This document shows, piece by piece, positions 33,901-46,661 of a DNA stretch of 64,000 nt (its first letter is position 1; each line of letters begins with the position of its first letter). Made by a program: the position numbers and the translations under genes. The notes beneath the pieces were generated by a model, which searched no databases, was not told where the DNA came from, and worked only from the letters and a program-made list of their open reading frames with translations. This DNA is from Neopestalotiopsis rosae (Eukaryota; Ascomycota; Sordariomycetes; Amphisphaeriales; Sporocadaceae): assembly GCA_023078685.1 (NCBI GenBank), contig JALGAS010000007.1, forward strand, positions 2,604,001-2,668,000, written 5' to 3'.

Positions 33901-36725
33901 GTTGCAGCGTGTAAAAGAGCAGCCAGCCTATGGAGGCTGCTTGCTCGAGCAGGTTATTTGGGGCCAACAAGCAATGTTTGTCTCAATGGGGGATTGAGCT
34001 GCTCCTTCTTTGAAGTTATTGGGCACGGAACTGGACAACGGGCTGTCGCAATTAAGCAGTATTACGTGGCTGTCTGTTGATGCTTCTAGCCCTTGACGCC
34101 CAAGCTGATGTACGGCAACTGATCGAGATATCCGGGCGTAGAAGACTGCAATTGAAGCACGAAAGGGAATCAGATTGGAGCCCAACCCACGTGGTGCCTG
34201 CTATGGACAAAATAGTCTTTGGGCACACAAATAAAGTGCTTGACAAGCGGATGAACGGAATACCAAAAGCGGTATTCCCGGATCGTATCAATTGCGTCTG
34301 TCTATAATAGTCAATACATTATAGCTTTATGGCATGATCAACCAGGAGAGACGTGACGATGCTCCATTAGAGGATGAATACCCCCGAAGAGAGTGACGCT
34401 ATGCCATTTGTGCAGGATGTTTTACCTTGAGGCAAGAAGACTGACTGACTAGATATTTGGATAATGTCAGCCGCCGATCCAGAGTAATGCAGAGGCAGAA
34501 CAACAAGCTAGCGTGGGGGGAAACAAAAGACAGTGAATGGAACAAGTCTGGATTCTCCAGCGAGGCCAAGCGAGTCCATGGCTAAACTACCCAAGACGTC
34601 CCAGGTAGCGATACCACCCAGGCTAGGTAGCCAACGAGGACAATGGGTGGGAGGTCAGGTGTAAGAGGTGCGTTGGAGGCATGGGACTGACTCAAGGGAC
34701 GTGCCTGCTGGAAGCGGTACCGGACTCGATCACAACCGGTCACCAGACGTACGTATTCCGTATTGACCACCCTGCTTGGTGTAACCGATGGTTGCAGGGA
34801 GCAGTATAAACAGTCCCTCGGTGGGCAGCTTTGCCGACCGACGGGTTGGCTCCTAGGCCGTGCAGAAGGATGGACCGCGAGGACCCCTACTTGGACTCAG
34901 CAAGTGTGGGATGGCCGTTGCTTGCTTGCAGCAGGGCCAATATGATAAGCAGCAGGCAGAGCGGCAGATGGCTGCTCAATGCGGTAAGAAGCGGTGCCTG
35001 GGTCAAGAGATAGAGACACAGAAAGGCGACCTGTTTGAGGCTGGGTGCGGAAGTACAACCAACGGGGCATGGGAGCAAGCAATGCAACAAAACAAGACAG
35101 CCGGTGACTATAACGGCTCTCGTTTTCTGTCTCGGTAGATGCCGCCCTTGACAGGTCCAGGTACAACAGGCAAGGGGAGCTAGGGATTGACGTACGAAGT
35201 GGCGTTTCTGGCAGCGCGACGGACTCTCGTCCAGCACTTGTTTTTGGCCGTTTTGAGGTTGCAGAATGGTCTCAGAAGAAAGATCGATCGATATGACCAG
35301 TCACTCATAAGGTTCGGGTTGGATGAGGCTCAAAGAAAGTTTTCCAAGGGAGATTTGGAAAGGGCATCCGAAAAGGTCATAGATGGTGGGGTTGGCGACT
35401 TTGGCGGTTAGGGGAGGGGCTTTCTGGACTTGACTCTCAAGGGCCGAACTTAATGGTGGGACGGGTTCTAGCATCACCTACTACGAGATACATTTCTTCA
35501 TTTTTCTCTTACTACTTTGCAGGCATTTGGTTTTTCTAAAATGTTCGCTAGTCTTTTTCGTGTCGTTTGTAGCTGTCGAGTTCCCACACACAACTACACA
35601 TGTTTTCTGTGTGATTGATGGCAATGCAATGTCAAACTTTATTAACCACGGCTCTAAAACAACCGCTACATGGCACCAATTCAATGCCCCCAAGAAAAAC
35701 CATCTTCAATGCTTCTGCCCCCTACGTCTCACTGATCTACATAGAGCAGTATCCAGGAATTCCCTCCAATCCACATGCAATGGCCACTAGAACGGTGTGA
35801 AGAGAGCATAGAGGGGTTCTTTGTTGGATTTCATGGGTATCGTTCATGGTCGATATACGAAATGCAACTGAGTTGGGGGGCCTTTTATACAACCAATCAG
35901 CGGCCCCAACGCGACCTCGTGGCAGCTCAAGCATCATTTTTCGGCAAGGCTGATTGGAACCATCCCCCTGTTCGCTCTATTCAGCTAGTAGCCATGGACT
36001 TGCATGTAGGCCAGCATCAATCATCCTCAATAGGTGAATCCAAACCCATGGAAATAGTGGAGAGACTCAATGTTGTACAGGATGATGTATGTATGCGTCG
36101 ATTGTGTGTAAGCACCATCCAGCACCCAAGGCTGGTGGTACCTACGTACCTCCACTATCTTGCCCTTGGGTCTAGGTATCTTGGCCAATCGCCCAAATAG
36201 GAGCATACGGCTCTTTCAGCCGAGGTATTATACTGCCACCCATGTTTGGGTCACAAATGCTTGAAAAGCTTGTCATGGATCTTCGACTATCCCCTAATTT
36301 GAGTGTATACTCTATGTGTATAATTCGTTCTGAAAGTCTTCCTATGTGGCATCTTGTATTCCCAAGGCGACACTGTTTTTTCCGCGTTCATATTTGTATG
36401 AAAAATCAAATCATTTCTAGGCACGCAATTGATATTGCGATCCAGGCCCTTCCATAACCAAGCGATCGTGACAAGTCGAAAGAAGGAACAAGACCAAAAA
36501 GAAGACAACGCCATCCCATTTCATCTCTCAGTATTGTAGTAATTGTTTTTTTCTCGCTCAACTGTGTGCCCCGTCCAGGAAATACTCAGGGCCGCAGTCC
36601 AGTCAAACAAATGTGTATCTCCCATGTAGTGTCGAGCTATTCCCAAACGCCGATGCTGTGCCTAGACCAAAAAAACTCTTTTTTAAAAACAAACCAGCCC
36701 AGTCCTATATTCCGAATTAACCCAT
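33901..36725. other. 2.8-kb region upstream of nuc-2
   Basis: It contains the nuc-2 promoter and leader and the 3' flank of the RING gene (both genes on the minus strand). Short ORFs occur on both strands but none is family-like. A (GATC)-rich spot lies near 35281. No gene recognised. Confidence 0.5.
34188..34193. promoter_or_regulatory. CACGTG element upstream of nuc-2
   Basis: CACGTG lies about 290 nt upstream of the nuc-2 start. It is the core site of the bHLH phosphate regulators Pho4 and NUC-1. Several other CACGTG hexamers occur in the window, so autoregulation is only suggested. Confidence 0.4.
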
Positions 36726-38817
36726 CTATCGATGCCCGAAAAGATTGATTTCGTCCTCCTCGTCCTCGGCGTCGTCTTCGTCCATGTCGTCTGCCGTGGA
36801 AGAAACGGAATCATCGTCCGAGTCATATTCTTCTTCGTCTTGTTCGTCGTCATTGGACGTGATACTCCGCGGAACGCGACTCCATAGGCCAATCATATCT
36901 TCTTTATCCTCGTCCGAATCGTCCACATTGCCGCCGGGATGATTGACTGCTGTAGGCGAAACTGATCTAGCAAACCTTTCTTGCACAACATAAGATCCAA
37001 TCTCCGGGGGCCGGAGGTTTAGATTGTCCGTGCTCAACTGCATGAGATTGGAAGAGTGTCGCCTCCTTGTCCTTGGAATGTCTCGAGCAATAGAAGCTGT
37101 TGAAGACTGTAGCAGGTCTGCATTGCTGCTGAGCAGTGACTCCGGCACCTGAACTTCGGGCACAGCAGCAGAGATAGTCGCGCGCGTGTCTTCCTCGCCT
37201 AGTATTTGAACTTGTGAAGTATTGTAGGACTGACAGACAGCACACTTCAAACCAAGCCAGTGATACTTCACTGTGGTCTTTGCAGAACAGTCGTTGCACG
37301 AGACAATAGCGCGAGTGTCTTGGAACTTCTCCGGCATTGGTTGTGTCTCAATCGCAATGTCAAGTCTCCTGAATTGTGTTTCCATGTTGACTATACTCTT
37401 GCTGCAAATGGGGCATTTGTATGCGTGCTTGATGTGCTCATCCCAGCAGTCCTTATGCAAGGTGTGTCCACACTTCATGTGACAAATGCCGCGGGTCGTA
37501 TTGAACATGTATTCGCCGCATATAGGACAGTCGCAGTCCAGCAGCCGTTCGATACATTTGTGCCTGTTTTCAAAGTTGATGTTGAGGCAAGCATTGCACG
37601 TCTGCAATACATTGTCAGCTTGAAGAAATAATTCAAGAGAGGATGTCACGACCTACCTTGCAATGGAAGAAGTCCTTACCGAGCCCTCTTCCCACCCGAC
37701 AGATACCACAGTCAGGACAGTGGTAGATGCTCCTGTCTGGGTCGTTATTCCATAATTTACAGATCAAGCAGTAATACATGGCCGCAGTCTCCCCACAGCT
37801 TACACATGCTTCGCCAGCCTTCTGTGCAACTCCACAGTACATGCAAAGCATATTCCTCGTGTCTTTTGCAATCATGACATGGCTCTCGACCTTGTCGTGG
37901 CAGAATCTGCACGTATACCAGCGCCCACAGATGGAACACTCTGATTTGACGTTCCTCTTGTAATGCTCACATCCCAGGGCACGATACTCGGATTCCTCCT
38001 CTCCGAGCTTCAGGGGAGCAAAAGTCGGTCGAATGTCCTCTTCTGTGAGACGGAACTTTTCCGCGGGCTCCTCACCAAGTAAGTGGTTCCAAATAAAAGT
38101 GTCGAGCACACCCTGGGTTTGTTTCTGCTCCCACCCAGTTGAACTGGATGGCGAGATGGGCCTGTCTTCCTCATGTACTGCCAGTGCCTTCTTGTTGTAG
38201 TTCTCCATCAATAGTAGATGCATCAGACGAGCTTGCTCTGTAGCCGGTAACTTCAGGGCCTGGACTTCTAGGATCCGTTTTCTCAACGCGCCCATGCCAT
38301 CGTCTTCCGGCAGAGGGTCAGGTCGCTCAGTGACCGGTGGAGCAGGATCGGTCGCGCTTGACGCTTGAGCTTCTGCAAGTTCACCATCGGCGGCGGGGGC
38401 CGAGGTCATCGACACATCCGACGTGTCTCGTTCTCTAGTGACAGTTTGCCCCCCAGATGCGCTGGCGACGCCGCTCTCGGATGCCGTGGGAATTGCATTT
38501 GACGCTGACGTACTCGAAGGATCCTGGGATATAATGGACCGATCTCGTTGAATCTCTGACTCGATATCCTCACAGCCCAAATGAGGTATTAGCGGACTTG
38601 GAGAGACGACGGGTGGGGAGGTGTCCCCGTCTCTGTTTTTAGAGGGGGAACCCTCCTCAGTCTCGGAGATTGCATCGTCGCGATTGGAAGAGAGGTAGTC
38701 TTTCGATCGACATGGAGAATCCGGTCTGTCGGTCTCACTTATGACACTGGAGCGAGAGAATCGGCGGACTTGTTGTAGGGCAGGCCTGATGATATACTCC
38801 GAGACCATGTAGGACAT
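36726..38817 (-). CDS. RCHY1: CHY/CTCHY/RING zinc-finger E3 ubiquitin ligase, RCHY1 (Pirh2)-like
   Basis: Two exons (38817-37657, 37601-36726; 55-nt intron) give 678 aa. Residues 1-280 are Ser/Pro/acidic and largely disordered. A CHY zinc finger starts at ~282 (GCEHYKRNVKSECSICGRWY, CRFCHD, MLCMYCG). The CTCHY finger follows (YYCLICKLWNND, YHCPDCGICRVG, FFHCKTCNAC) and spans the intron. A RING-H2 lies at ~410-453 (CPICGEYMF, CGHTLHKDCWDEH, YKCPICSK). A zinc ribbon (CNDCSAK...LKCAVCQSYN) follows. The C-terminal ~150 residues end in a long Asp/Glu tail. Plant and animal relatives are ubiquitin ligases for p53 and other substrates; the fungal substrate is unknown. It shares a divergent promoter with the LYR-like gene. 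Confidence 0.93.
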
Positions 38818-39471
38818 GGCGAAGGTGACGAATGTGACATCAGACGGCCAGGACTGCCGGGGTCTGGAAGGTCATGCCGTGCAAACGGTTTCGTAGAAGT
38901 TGGGAAGACGCAGGTCCTAGGGAGACGGGCACGATGGGGGCTTTTGTGATCGGTTCAACCTTCATTCAGGGATGACTCGGAAACAATGGAAGGGAATCGT
39001 GTGACTCTGTACCCATGAATCAATCGATTTGATGGAGTCGTCTGGTCGGGGGCTCTTCCAATGACATAAGATGGTTCCGGCGGAGAGTTTCCACTGCGTT
39101 CAGCGTTGACCATTGAAGGTTCTAGCGCGGGCGGGCAGGCGGGGACGGCTCAGCTGGCAGTGGTCCAGGCTCCTTGGAAGCCCATTGGAAGCCTATTGCC
39201 CAGCATGTGATGGGCGCTGCATACCGCGGTCTATTAGCACATAGCATCCGCTGGAAGGCCGGTCGGGTTGGTCAGTCGGCTGGTCCTGCGTTTTCAACTC
39301 TCAGCGCTTGGTGCCAAGAACAAGTGAAAGAACCTCAACCTTTGCAATTTGCCAGATATCCCAGTACAACAGCGTATTCATAATTGCCCCAGGAAACCTC
39401 AATTCAACTACCGAGAAAACCTAGTCAGCCAAGCTTGTCAGCAGGGGTGTTCTGCCCATCTACAGAATTTT
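38818..39471. promoter_or_regulatory. Divergent promoter region, RING ligase / LYR-like gene
   Basis: 654 nt between divergent start codons. The middle (39130-39300) is GC-rich and the part next to 39471 is AT-richer. No coding signal of its own. Confidence 0.5.
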
Positions 39472-39919
39472 ATGATGGCAGATATTCAAGTGCTCCACGC
39501 ATATCGTCATCTTTATCGTCACGGCCTCCGCGCCATCCAGTTCTCTAAACCAGCTCGCTTTGTTTTGAGAGATCTGCTCAGGACTGCCTTTCGCGAAAAA
39601 GATGCAGAGCTCGACTCCGCCGGCGTAGCAAGGACTGTGCAATTCCTTGAAGCGGCACAAAGGTCTCGGGGCTTGGAGCACAAAGTTTTGAAAAACCTTT
39701 TATTTGTTGCGTACCACCGTTACGAGCCGAGAAGCATGAAAGTGTCGTCTATTGAAAATTTCAAGTAAGCTGTTCTGTTTGATCGAATCATGTCCATTGA
39801 TCTTACAATTGCCTAGGATTGGTCGATTGAATCAAGGATTCAAAGCGACAGCTTTCAAGCATTATGATATGACAATAGCTATGCTCAATAAGTCCATGGG
39901 ACTGTGTTTGAGAGGATGA
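39472..39919 (+). CDS. Small LYR-motif-like protein, probably mitochondrial
   Basis: Two exons (39472-39764, 39817-39919) with a 52-nt intron give 131 aa. The tail after the intron (IGRLNQGFKATAFKHYDMTI, AMLNKSMGLCLRG) reads as a natural continuation and supports the model. The N-terminus has an LYR-like helix (VLHAYRHLYRHGLRAI) and a basic second helix (KPARFVLRDLLRTAFREK). This suits the three-helix LYR/complex-1 fold, which serves Fe-S transfer, respiratory-complex assembly or the mitoribosome through acyl-carrier protein. I recall fungal proteins of this kind as an unnamed DUF family; no specific role can be given. Start: ATG ATG at 39472/39475; the second is equally possible. In-frame codons upstream lack a good ATG context. 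Confidence 0.8.
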
Positions 39920-41977
39920 GCTTGCTCGACATATTACACCGATGCCGTTGTGTTGTCATCATCGACAGTGAGGCTTGGAAACCTGGTTCCGACCAGCTAT
40001 CGTCTTTCTGTTGTCACATGGTGACACTCTTACATGTTGTGAGAGCTCACACTATGTCCAGCTGCGAACGAGACTTGGAGCACAAGCAGTCGAATTCTTC
40101 TCCGACCTCATGAGCTCGGAAATCATGCTGGGACTCACAATACCTTCAGACTTGATCCCTGTTCAGACGTTGGACTGATAACGACCTGCAGCATGGTCGC
40201 CGAATATTTGAGATCGTCCAACCCGAGCGGCTGCTCATACAACCAAGCGCGATGAATCATACACTAGGCGCGTATCAGCGATGGCACGTCGACGAAAGAT
40301 ATTCCTAAGACGTTGCATTAGGCTTTCATTTATGGTGGCTCGACTCATCCGGTTCAACAACAGACAAGAATTTAGTTCCGCTTTCACGAGTGCCAGGTTG
40401 ATAACACATGAGGGTCTGTGCCTTCATGATGCACGTACATGTGGACGAATGGTGGAATATGGGACTGGAGTTTCTTGCAACTACAAGACTGGACGTAAGT
40501 ACTGTACAGAGGCCACCATAGGCGAAATAGAGGCGAGGAAGATGGCAGACTCGCCGGCTTCAAATTCTCAGTAAATCAGACTTACTCAAGGGTTTCATTC
40601 CACCAAGCTCAAAGTTGATCGAGAAATCACCCAGTCAAAAGGGGGTTTCCAATGTTATTGATGTCAAGTACTGCTTAATCTCGAGCCGGACGGCAACCAA
40701 TAATAGCAGATGCACTGAGCTTCACGTGAGATGTCATCGTTGAAGAACTTGAGTCTATACGCACAATCTCCTTTATCAAATTTTAAAGGATGTTATAATT
40801 GCTTACTATAAGAATTATGCAATCGCTAGTATAGGAATATAAGAGACTAACATCACCGTGCGTTCGCTCTCCTATACTTTATGATTCAATCTATAGTTGT
40901 ATACAGCCAGCTCGATTGTATATGGGGTAAGAAGAGTTACTTTGTTGCTGGAGACACGATGATTTTGACGTAATACAATTGTCTGGGGTAACTCGTGATA
41001 TATTGAATACGATATGCATTGACTTCTGCATGCTAGTAGTCCGGTATATATATGTAATCTACATATTCGATTTTATGTAATTGAGTAATCATCCAGTCTG
41101 TAACAATTATTCAAGGACGCGTTCATGTTTCTATTGTGGCACCGCTTCCGATGTTTTTACGTATTCATGACTGTATAGTATATACTCATCCCCTATGGAT
41201 TACGTACGACTGTAGTTAACGAAAGCTCATAGCACAATATAGCTGCCAGGAAATTGTCTCCGTGCGACCTGCCGTGCTGAAACCTCGTTGAGTGAAGCTC
41301 TACGCACGTGATTGAAATGAACTGGGAAGTCGGAAGAAATCGGTCGATTCATCTGCTCATCATTCTCCTGTCTGTTGAGGAAGTCGGGATCCGTGCCGTG
41401 AGTTTCAGTCTTTGTACAGGTAGAATAGAAGGGGCGGCAAATCCGCGTCCCCCAGCCGCCCATTGGGCAATGCGCTAGGCCAGTTACAGCGAAAAGCTGC
41501 TGAGAAGTGGAACGAGCGAACTGTCTGTACTACCGAGAGCTCCAGCTCCGTGGGACATTAGAGCAACTCCAGACGGCCAGGGGACAAAAAAAGAGGGAGC
41601 ACTTTTGGAGCAGAGCAAGCTATCAACAAGTAGTGACGAGTACCAGCAACTTAACCAGAAGAGAAACATACGACCCCGCAATTTGGAAGCATCAACCCAT
41701 CATATCACAAGACAGACCGGTTCCAACCCAAAAAATAAAGGGAACCAGAACTCAACACCCCCCAGACAAACAAGCAGAGCCAAGAGAGAGAACATCTCCC
41801 TTTCTTTGATGGCAACGCCCCTGCCGAGACTCGATATCAACACAGTATAGCGACCGCGCTGATGACTCTGGTCTCCTCCCATGGGGCCACTGTCTGAAGC
41901 TGCCTGCCCCGCAATACTAGGAGGACAAACATAGGCGGCACACGCCCAATCTCCCCCGATACAGCCAAGAGGAGGCC
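39920..41977. other. 2.1-kb intergenic region with an AT-rich, TA-rich core
   Basis: Short ORFs between 39900 and 40570 show no family signature. From ~40600 to ~41230 the sequence is AT-rich with many TATA and TA steps (for example around 41045), unlike its surroundings. From ~41400 on it becomes the promoter and leader of the carrier gene. No transposase or long terminal repeat seen. Confidence 0.5.
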
Positions 41978-43475
41978 ATGCCGGCTGCTACTGAGGCGGT
42001 CGACTTCAATCAACAAGATGTCACAAGGTTCCAGAACCGACCCGCCAGCAGCATGCCTCAATTCAGCAGTGGAAGTAGTAGATCGACGACGACGGCGAGC
42101 AACTCTTCAGCGTCGAACCAGCAGCAACACCAATCACAACACCAACAACGGCAACAGGACCAGGACGAACCGAGGCGCTGGATAAAGCGCTACAGGACAC
42201 AAGTTTCAGCAAGCTCGGCCAGCGTACTGTCCACCATCACCGCCTTCCCTCTCGACAGCGTCAAGACTCGACTGCAGACATACCCTTACAATGGATTCTT
42301 GCATTGTGTTGGAAAAACGTACCATTCGGAAGGAATTCGAGGCTTCTTTCGAGGTACGCTTCCAATTGAAAAACATGTACTCCACATCCTTATACACATA
42401 CCCTCTACAATACCCTGCATGGTGCATTCTACGAAATTCGGAAGTGGATGACAGCTGAATCCATGCTGATTTGTTGATCGTAACAATAGGTGTAACTGCT
42501 CCTTTGGCTAGTGTGACACTCGTACGAACCGTCTCCTTCTCGATATACCAACGATCCAAGTACGTATACTCGGACTGGATGGGCAAACACATGGGATTTT
42601 GCCCTCTCGAACATGTCAACAAGAATGGCACGTATCCGAATCTAGGCACCATCGCCTGTTTTGGAGCTGCTGGGGCCACTGCTGGTTCTGGTATTACCTT
42701 GATCGCATGTGAGTCGCCGGTTCAATCCGTACTTGAGATGAAATGTAATCGACATCTTTCAAGGACGTCATGGCTAATTCTTCTTGTGCGCGGCAAGGTC
42801 CCTTCGAGCTCACCAAGATAAGCGCACAAGTCTCGGTCCTCATGGCTAATCAGAAGAATGCGGATCCGAAGTGTCAGGAGATTGCAATGAGCTACCATAA
42901 CAAGGGCACCATCATGACTTTGCGAAACCTGGTCAAGCACAGAGGTCTCTCGGGAATGTACACTGGTCTTAATCTACATCTGTGTAAGTTCAGCCGACGA
43001 GATGGTACTGTGAGATAGCACCTCTGACACTCCACTCCAGTGAGAGATACCCTGGGGACTGGAATCTACTTTGCCACATACGAGAGTGGTAAACAGCTCT
43101 TGACTACTTTCAGCGGTACGGACGCACACAAGAACCCTATTGCCGTCCTGATTGCAGGTGGTCTCTGCGGCATTGTATCGTGGGCCCTGATCTGTGAGTA
43201 TATCAAGCTTCGGCCATTGTTCTGGGTCCGAATCTATGTTGGACTAACACCCTTTCCCAGACCCCCTCGATTCGGTCAAGAGCATTTACCAGCGTAACGC
43301 CCTGATGTACTCCAAGGGCGAAACGGTGCCGATGCCCAAGATTGAGTTCTTCAGAAAAGACATGTATCGAGGGCTCGGCGTATCCATGGGTAGATCGGCT
43401 GCAGTAAACGCAGTCTTCTTCTCCGCCTTTGAGTTTTTCAAGAAGAAAATCAACAACCTCGAGGATATTGACTAA
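41978..43475 (+). CDS. Mitochondrial carrier (SLC25 family)
   Basis: Five exons (41978-42353, 42490-42708, 42798-42983, 43041-43193, 43261-43475) give 382 aa; every intron interrupts in phase 1. The first ~68 residues are a Gln/Ser/Asn-rich extension that carriers usually lack. Three repeats follow, each with the P-x-[DE]-x-x-[KR] signature: FPLDSVKTRLQ, CPFELTKISAQ and YPLDSVKSIYQ. The repeat separation and the residual GxxG patterns (GGLCGIVSW) are as expected for six spans in the inner mitochondrial membrane. The substrate cannot be read with confidence; a carnitine- or amino-acid-type carrier is possible. Start at ATG 41978 after a stop-containing leader. Confidence 0.88.
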
Positions 43476-44322
43476 TGACCCACTCACATGCACACATACA
43501 CACGTATGACGAATCGGCCTGGAACCGAACAGAAACGGGAGACCGAGCGCCTCAAGTCAGCCTGATTATGAACTTCATTTGCATTTATAGGAACGAACGC
43601 GGCGCAATCAGGCGCATATGGTATTGGCGTTTTCCCCTCAAGTGGTCACATATTCGCCACTGCAATAACACTCCCAAATTGAGAAACAAAAAAACGGGCA
43701 AGACTATGACGTCTATTCCAGCGAAACGTTTTTTAGTGGTAGGGAGGGGCACGAGATCCTTACGAGATTCTGATGAATGAGAATTTGGCGATTCGAGTGA
43801 AGGAGATACCAGATATCTGGCATGAGGGAGCATATTTCCCAGATCAAATGATGTGCTATAAGCAAGTGCACAAGCAGTAAATGAACAAGAAATTTTGCAA
43901 AACAAGAATAATTTTCGAAGACTGGTGTGTCATGAGCATGAGAATTATTGTTTGCTCGCAACTGCCTCTCGGTCTCCGCCCGTATCAAGACGAGTTGATA
44001 CACCAGTAGCTCTGACCTGGGAATTCTATCAATTGATGGAATTCATACGTATGAATCTCCCCTTGTGTTGCCTATTGTGTTGCCTATTCCGTACAATAAA
44101 AGACCTTGATCCGCTTGTCCATGCGAACGCCAAACGACCGACCAAAACCAAAACCGTGGTCCAGATATCAAACGCCGCTCCTTCTTTCTGATGAGAAATA
44201 TGCCGCCAGCAGCAACTACTGGCGGCGTTCCATTACTCTCGTCCTCGTGAACCGTTACCTGAACCTTTCCTATGCAAAGTGTCCAAGTATATGCCATTCG
44301 CGTATTCATTCATGAAAATACC
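43476..44322. other. Convergent 3' flanks of carrier and MOB1
   Basis: 847 nt. A short direct repeat of TGTGTTGCCTAT lies near 44063-44088. No coding signal. Confidence 0.5.
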
Positions 44323-45180
44323 CTAGTCGCTCTTCAGCATGCTCTCAACCAGGTCGCCCAAGGGTCCCCAGTAATCCTTGCCGCTGGCGAGGTGGTGCTC
44401 GTCGATGAAGAGGACGTACTGCTTGAAGCTGGTATTGAGGTGGGGCTCGAGGCCGAGCTCGCGGATGACGGGGTAGTGGTGGCAGTAAATGTGGGCGTAG
44501 ACGCGGTACATGCGCTTGAAGATCTGGCGGACGAGGCTGGGGAACTGCTTGGGGAAGGGGACGCCGATGCGCGAGGGCAGGACGGCCTCGTTGTCAATGT
44601 TGCCTTGTATCCACGACATGAGCTGCTCAATGTAGGCCGGCGCCGGCATCTTGGTTGGGCGCTTGTAGTTTTCGTTGTCCTGCCAGAGGTACTCGAATCT
44701 GTTTGTTGGGTTATTGGGTCAGCTGCTTGATCGATCTGCCTTTTGTGACTTGGCTTGGCCCATGATTGAGGGCAATATAGTATGCAATGATAGAGAGAAC
44801 GTACTCATCTGTCGCCTTCATCTCTGGGCAGCTCTGCGGTGAGCAGAACTCGGTGATGGCGCCGTATAGCAGATTGACCTGGTTGTAGAAATCGACCATG
44901 TTGACAGCGAGCCACTCGTTCTCGTCCTCGCCCTCGGGCAGCTTGACCACCTTGCGCAGTGAGCCACCGCCCAATGTCGCCTCGGCATACTGGCGCAGCT
45001 GGTAGGATGTGTTGCCTTTACCGCCGGCGCGGGGCCGGAATTGGTTCCGGGTTCGCTGATTGCTGTGAGAGGAAAGAATATCGTGTTAGTTACTGTTGTT
45101 TGTGCCACATGATGGTGCTTTGCTCTCAACATGGAGAGCGTGAAGGAAGATGCGTACACTGTCGTTATAAAGGAAGTCAT
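44323..45180 (-). CDS. MOB1: MOB1 kinase activator (mitotic exit / septation / NDR pathway)
   Basis: Three exons (45180-45158, 45062-44805, 44698-44323; introns 95 and 106 nt) give 218 aa. The start [19 protein letters not shown] and [20 protein letters not shown] are typical of Mob1. They are followed by the core [20 protein letters not shown], the zinc ligands in [30 protein letters not shown], the second zinc pair in [12 protein letters not shown] and the C-terminal [15 protein letters not shown]. Mob1 binds and activates NDR/LATS kinases (Dbf2/Sid2 type) in septation. Exon 1 codes only seven full residues, so the start is easy to mis-annotate. In filamentous fungi MOB1 acts with the septation-initiation network (family knowledge). 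Confidence 0.96.
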
Positions 45181-46661
45181 TTTGAGAGTAGTTGATCGGT
45201 CAGTAGTCTTGGTATCTGATTGTGTTTGTGGTCAGCGGGGCGCTCTTCAAGGGGGTTTGTTGGCGGCAGAGGACGAATCCTACGCGAATGGAAGTCAGGA
45301 CTCACCAGTATAGCGAAAGACTTGTAGTAGTCGAGATTAGAGGTTGTATCTGAGAATGCTTGGTTGCGTGGCTCTCGGAGTGAGGTTTCTAGTAGTGAAG
45401 TGTCGGGAAGTGCGAGACTCGACAAATGTGATAAGGCGCAAATCAAATCAAATTGGTCTGTTTACTGTCCGATTGAATGAGATGCGGCCCCGTTGCCCAG
45501 CACTAAGACCCAGCAGTGACGTTGCAGGTGCCCCACCTCTGAGCCCGGCGGCTTGGGGCCCAGGTGGGCCGTGGCTTCTTCCCCTGATCTGGAATCTGTG
45601 GTCCCTGGAACGTCTGCCCCAGTTGGCCCAGCTGACAGGGGAATGGATCTCTTGGTACAAAGTACTAATGCGAGTTAATCCTAAAGTCTGGGGAATCACC
45701 AGTCGATCTTAACCCAACTTCGAGTTTGCACATTACATATCTGAAGGAGCTCAACGATAGTCGAAATAAGACAAATAACTTCAAGTCTGAGATACAAAAC
45801 CAAACAACAAGGATTCTGCAGCCAGCCTAAATCTGCAATGAAAAGAGTGCATATTCATTGTTTGGACAGCACAGCAAAGAATTATATCTGCTCACTTCGA
45901 ATCAATATAGTGATAAAATCTATATCGCTACTGTAATCAGGCTGACAGTGATTGGAGCACTCTTGGCTCGCGTCATACATAGATTTTTATTGCGTTCAGG
46001 GTTTTTCTCTATGTGCTTCAATGTATCAAAATGCATAAGGGCGCTGCTTTTGTTGCTCTCAAGTCCCGAAGTTCCCTTGACATGTTGCTATACACGAACA
46101 CAATGATTCAACCTGGAGTTCACTGTCAAGTAAACTGACATTGATTATGTAGCATTCATTCACATTTTGCTGAAATTTTCCGTTTCAAATCCAGTATAAA
46201 CAAAGCATCGCTCTTTTGGTAGTCATCATCTTTATATCCGTGAGTCCTCGATGGCCTTGAGTTACAATTTACAAATCTTGATTGAATGGTTTAAGAGACT
46301 CAAATTCGAACGTCCATCGATCCACTTTGACCACTGACTTCTCTCCCAGAATAGATCTCAAACTCAAGATCACTTGCCCACATAAAGAGCTCGTGAACCC
46401 TGCTCCAACCAGTTCAGCAGAATGCGTTCGAATGGCTCATGACCGAAATTCACAACTCACAGACTACATAGCCGGAAGCACTCTGCCATTCCAAACAGTC
46501 AATAAGATCATCAGGGGTCCGCATGCAAGTGCATTTATGAATAAGAATTTAGTATTGCCCCACCCTATAAGAGGCTTCGAACATTCGACACCACTAAGGC
46601 ACACACGCGGACGAGCAGTCGATATAGCCTCTTGAATATGGTCATGATTCATTCCCTTCTC
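45181..46661. other. 1.5-kb region between P450 and MOB1
   Basis: It holds the MOB1 promoter and the P450 3' flank (both genes on the minus strand). A GC-rich segment lies at 45480-45660 and an AT-rich one at 45700-46230. No gene recognised. This marks the step from the housekeeping block to accessory genes. Confidence 0.5.

Noticed and set aside
39975..40178. Short plus-strand frame WFRPAIVFLLSHGD...
   Set aside because: Lies just after the LYR-like gene in another frame; no family match and no splice links, so probably chance or an old fragment.
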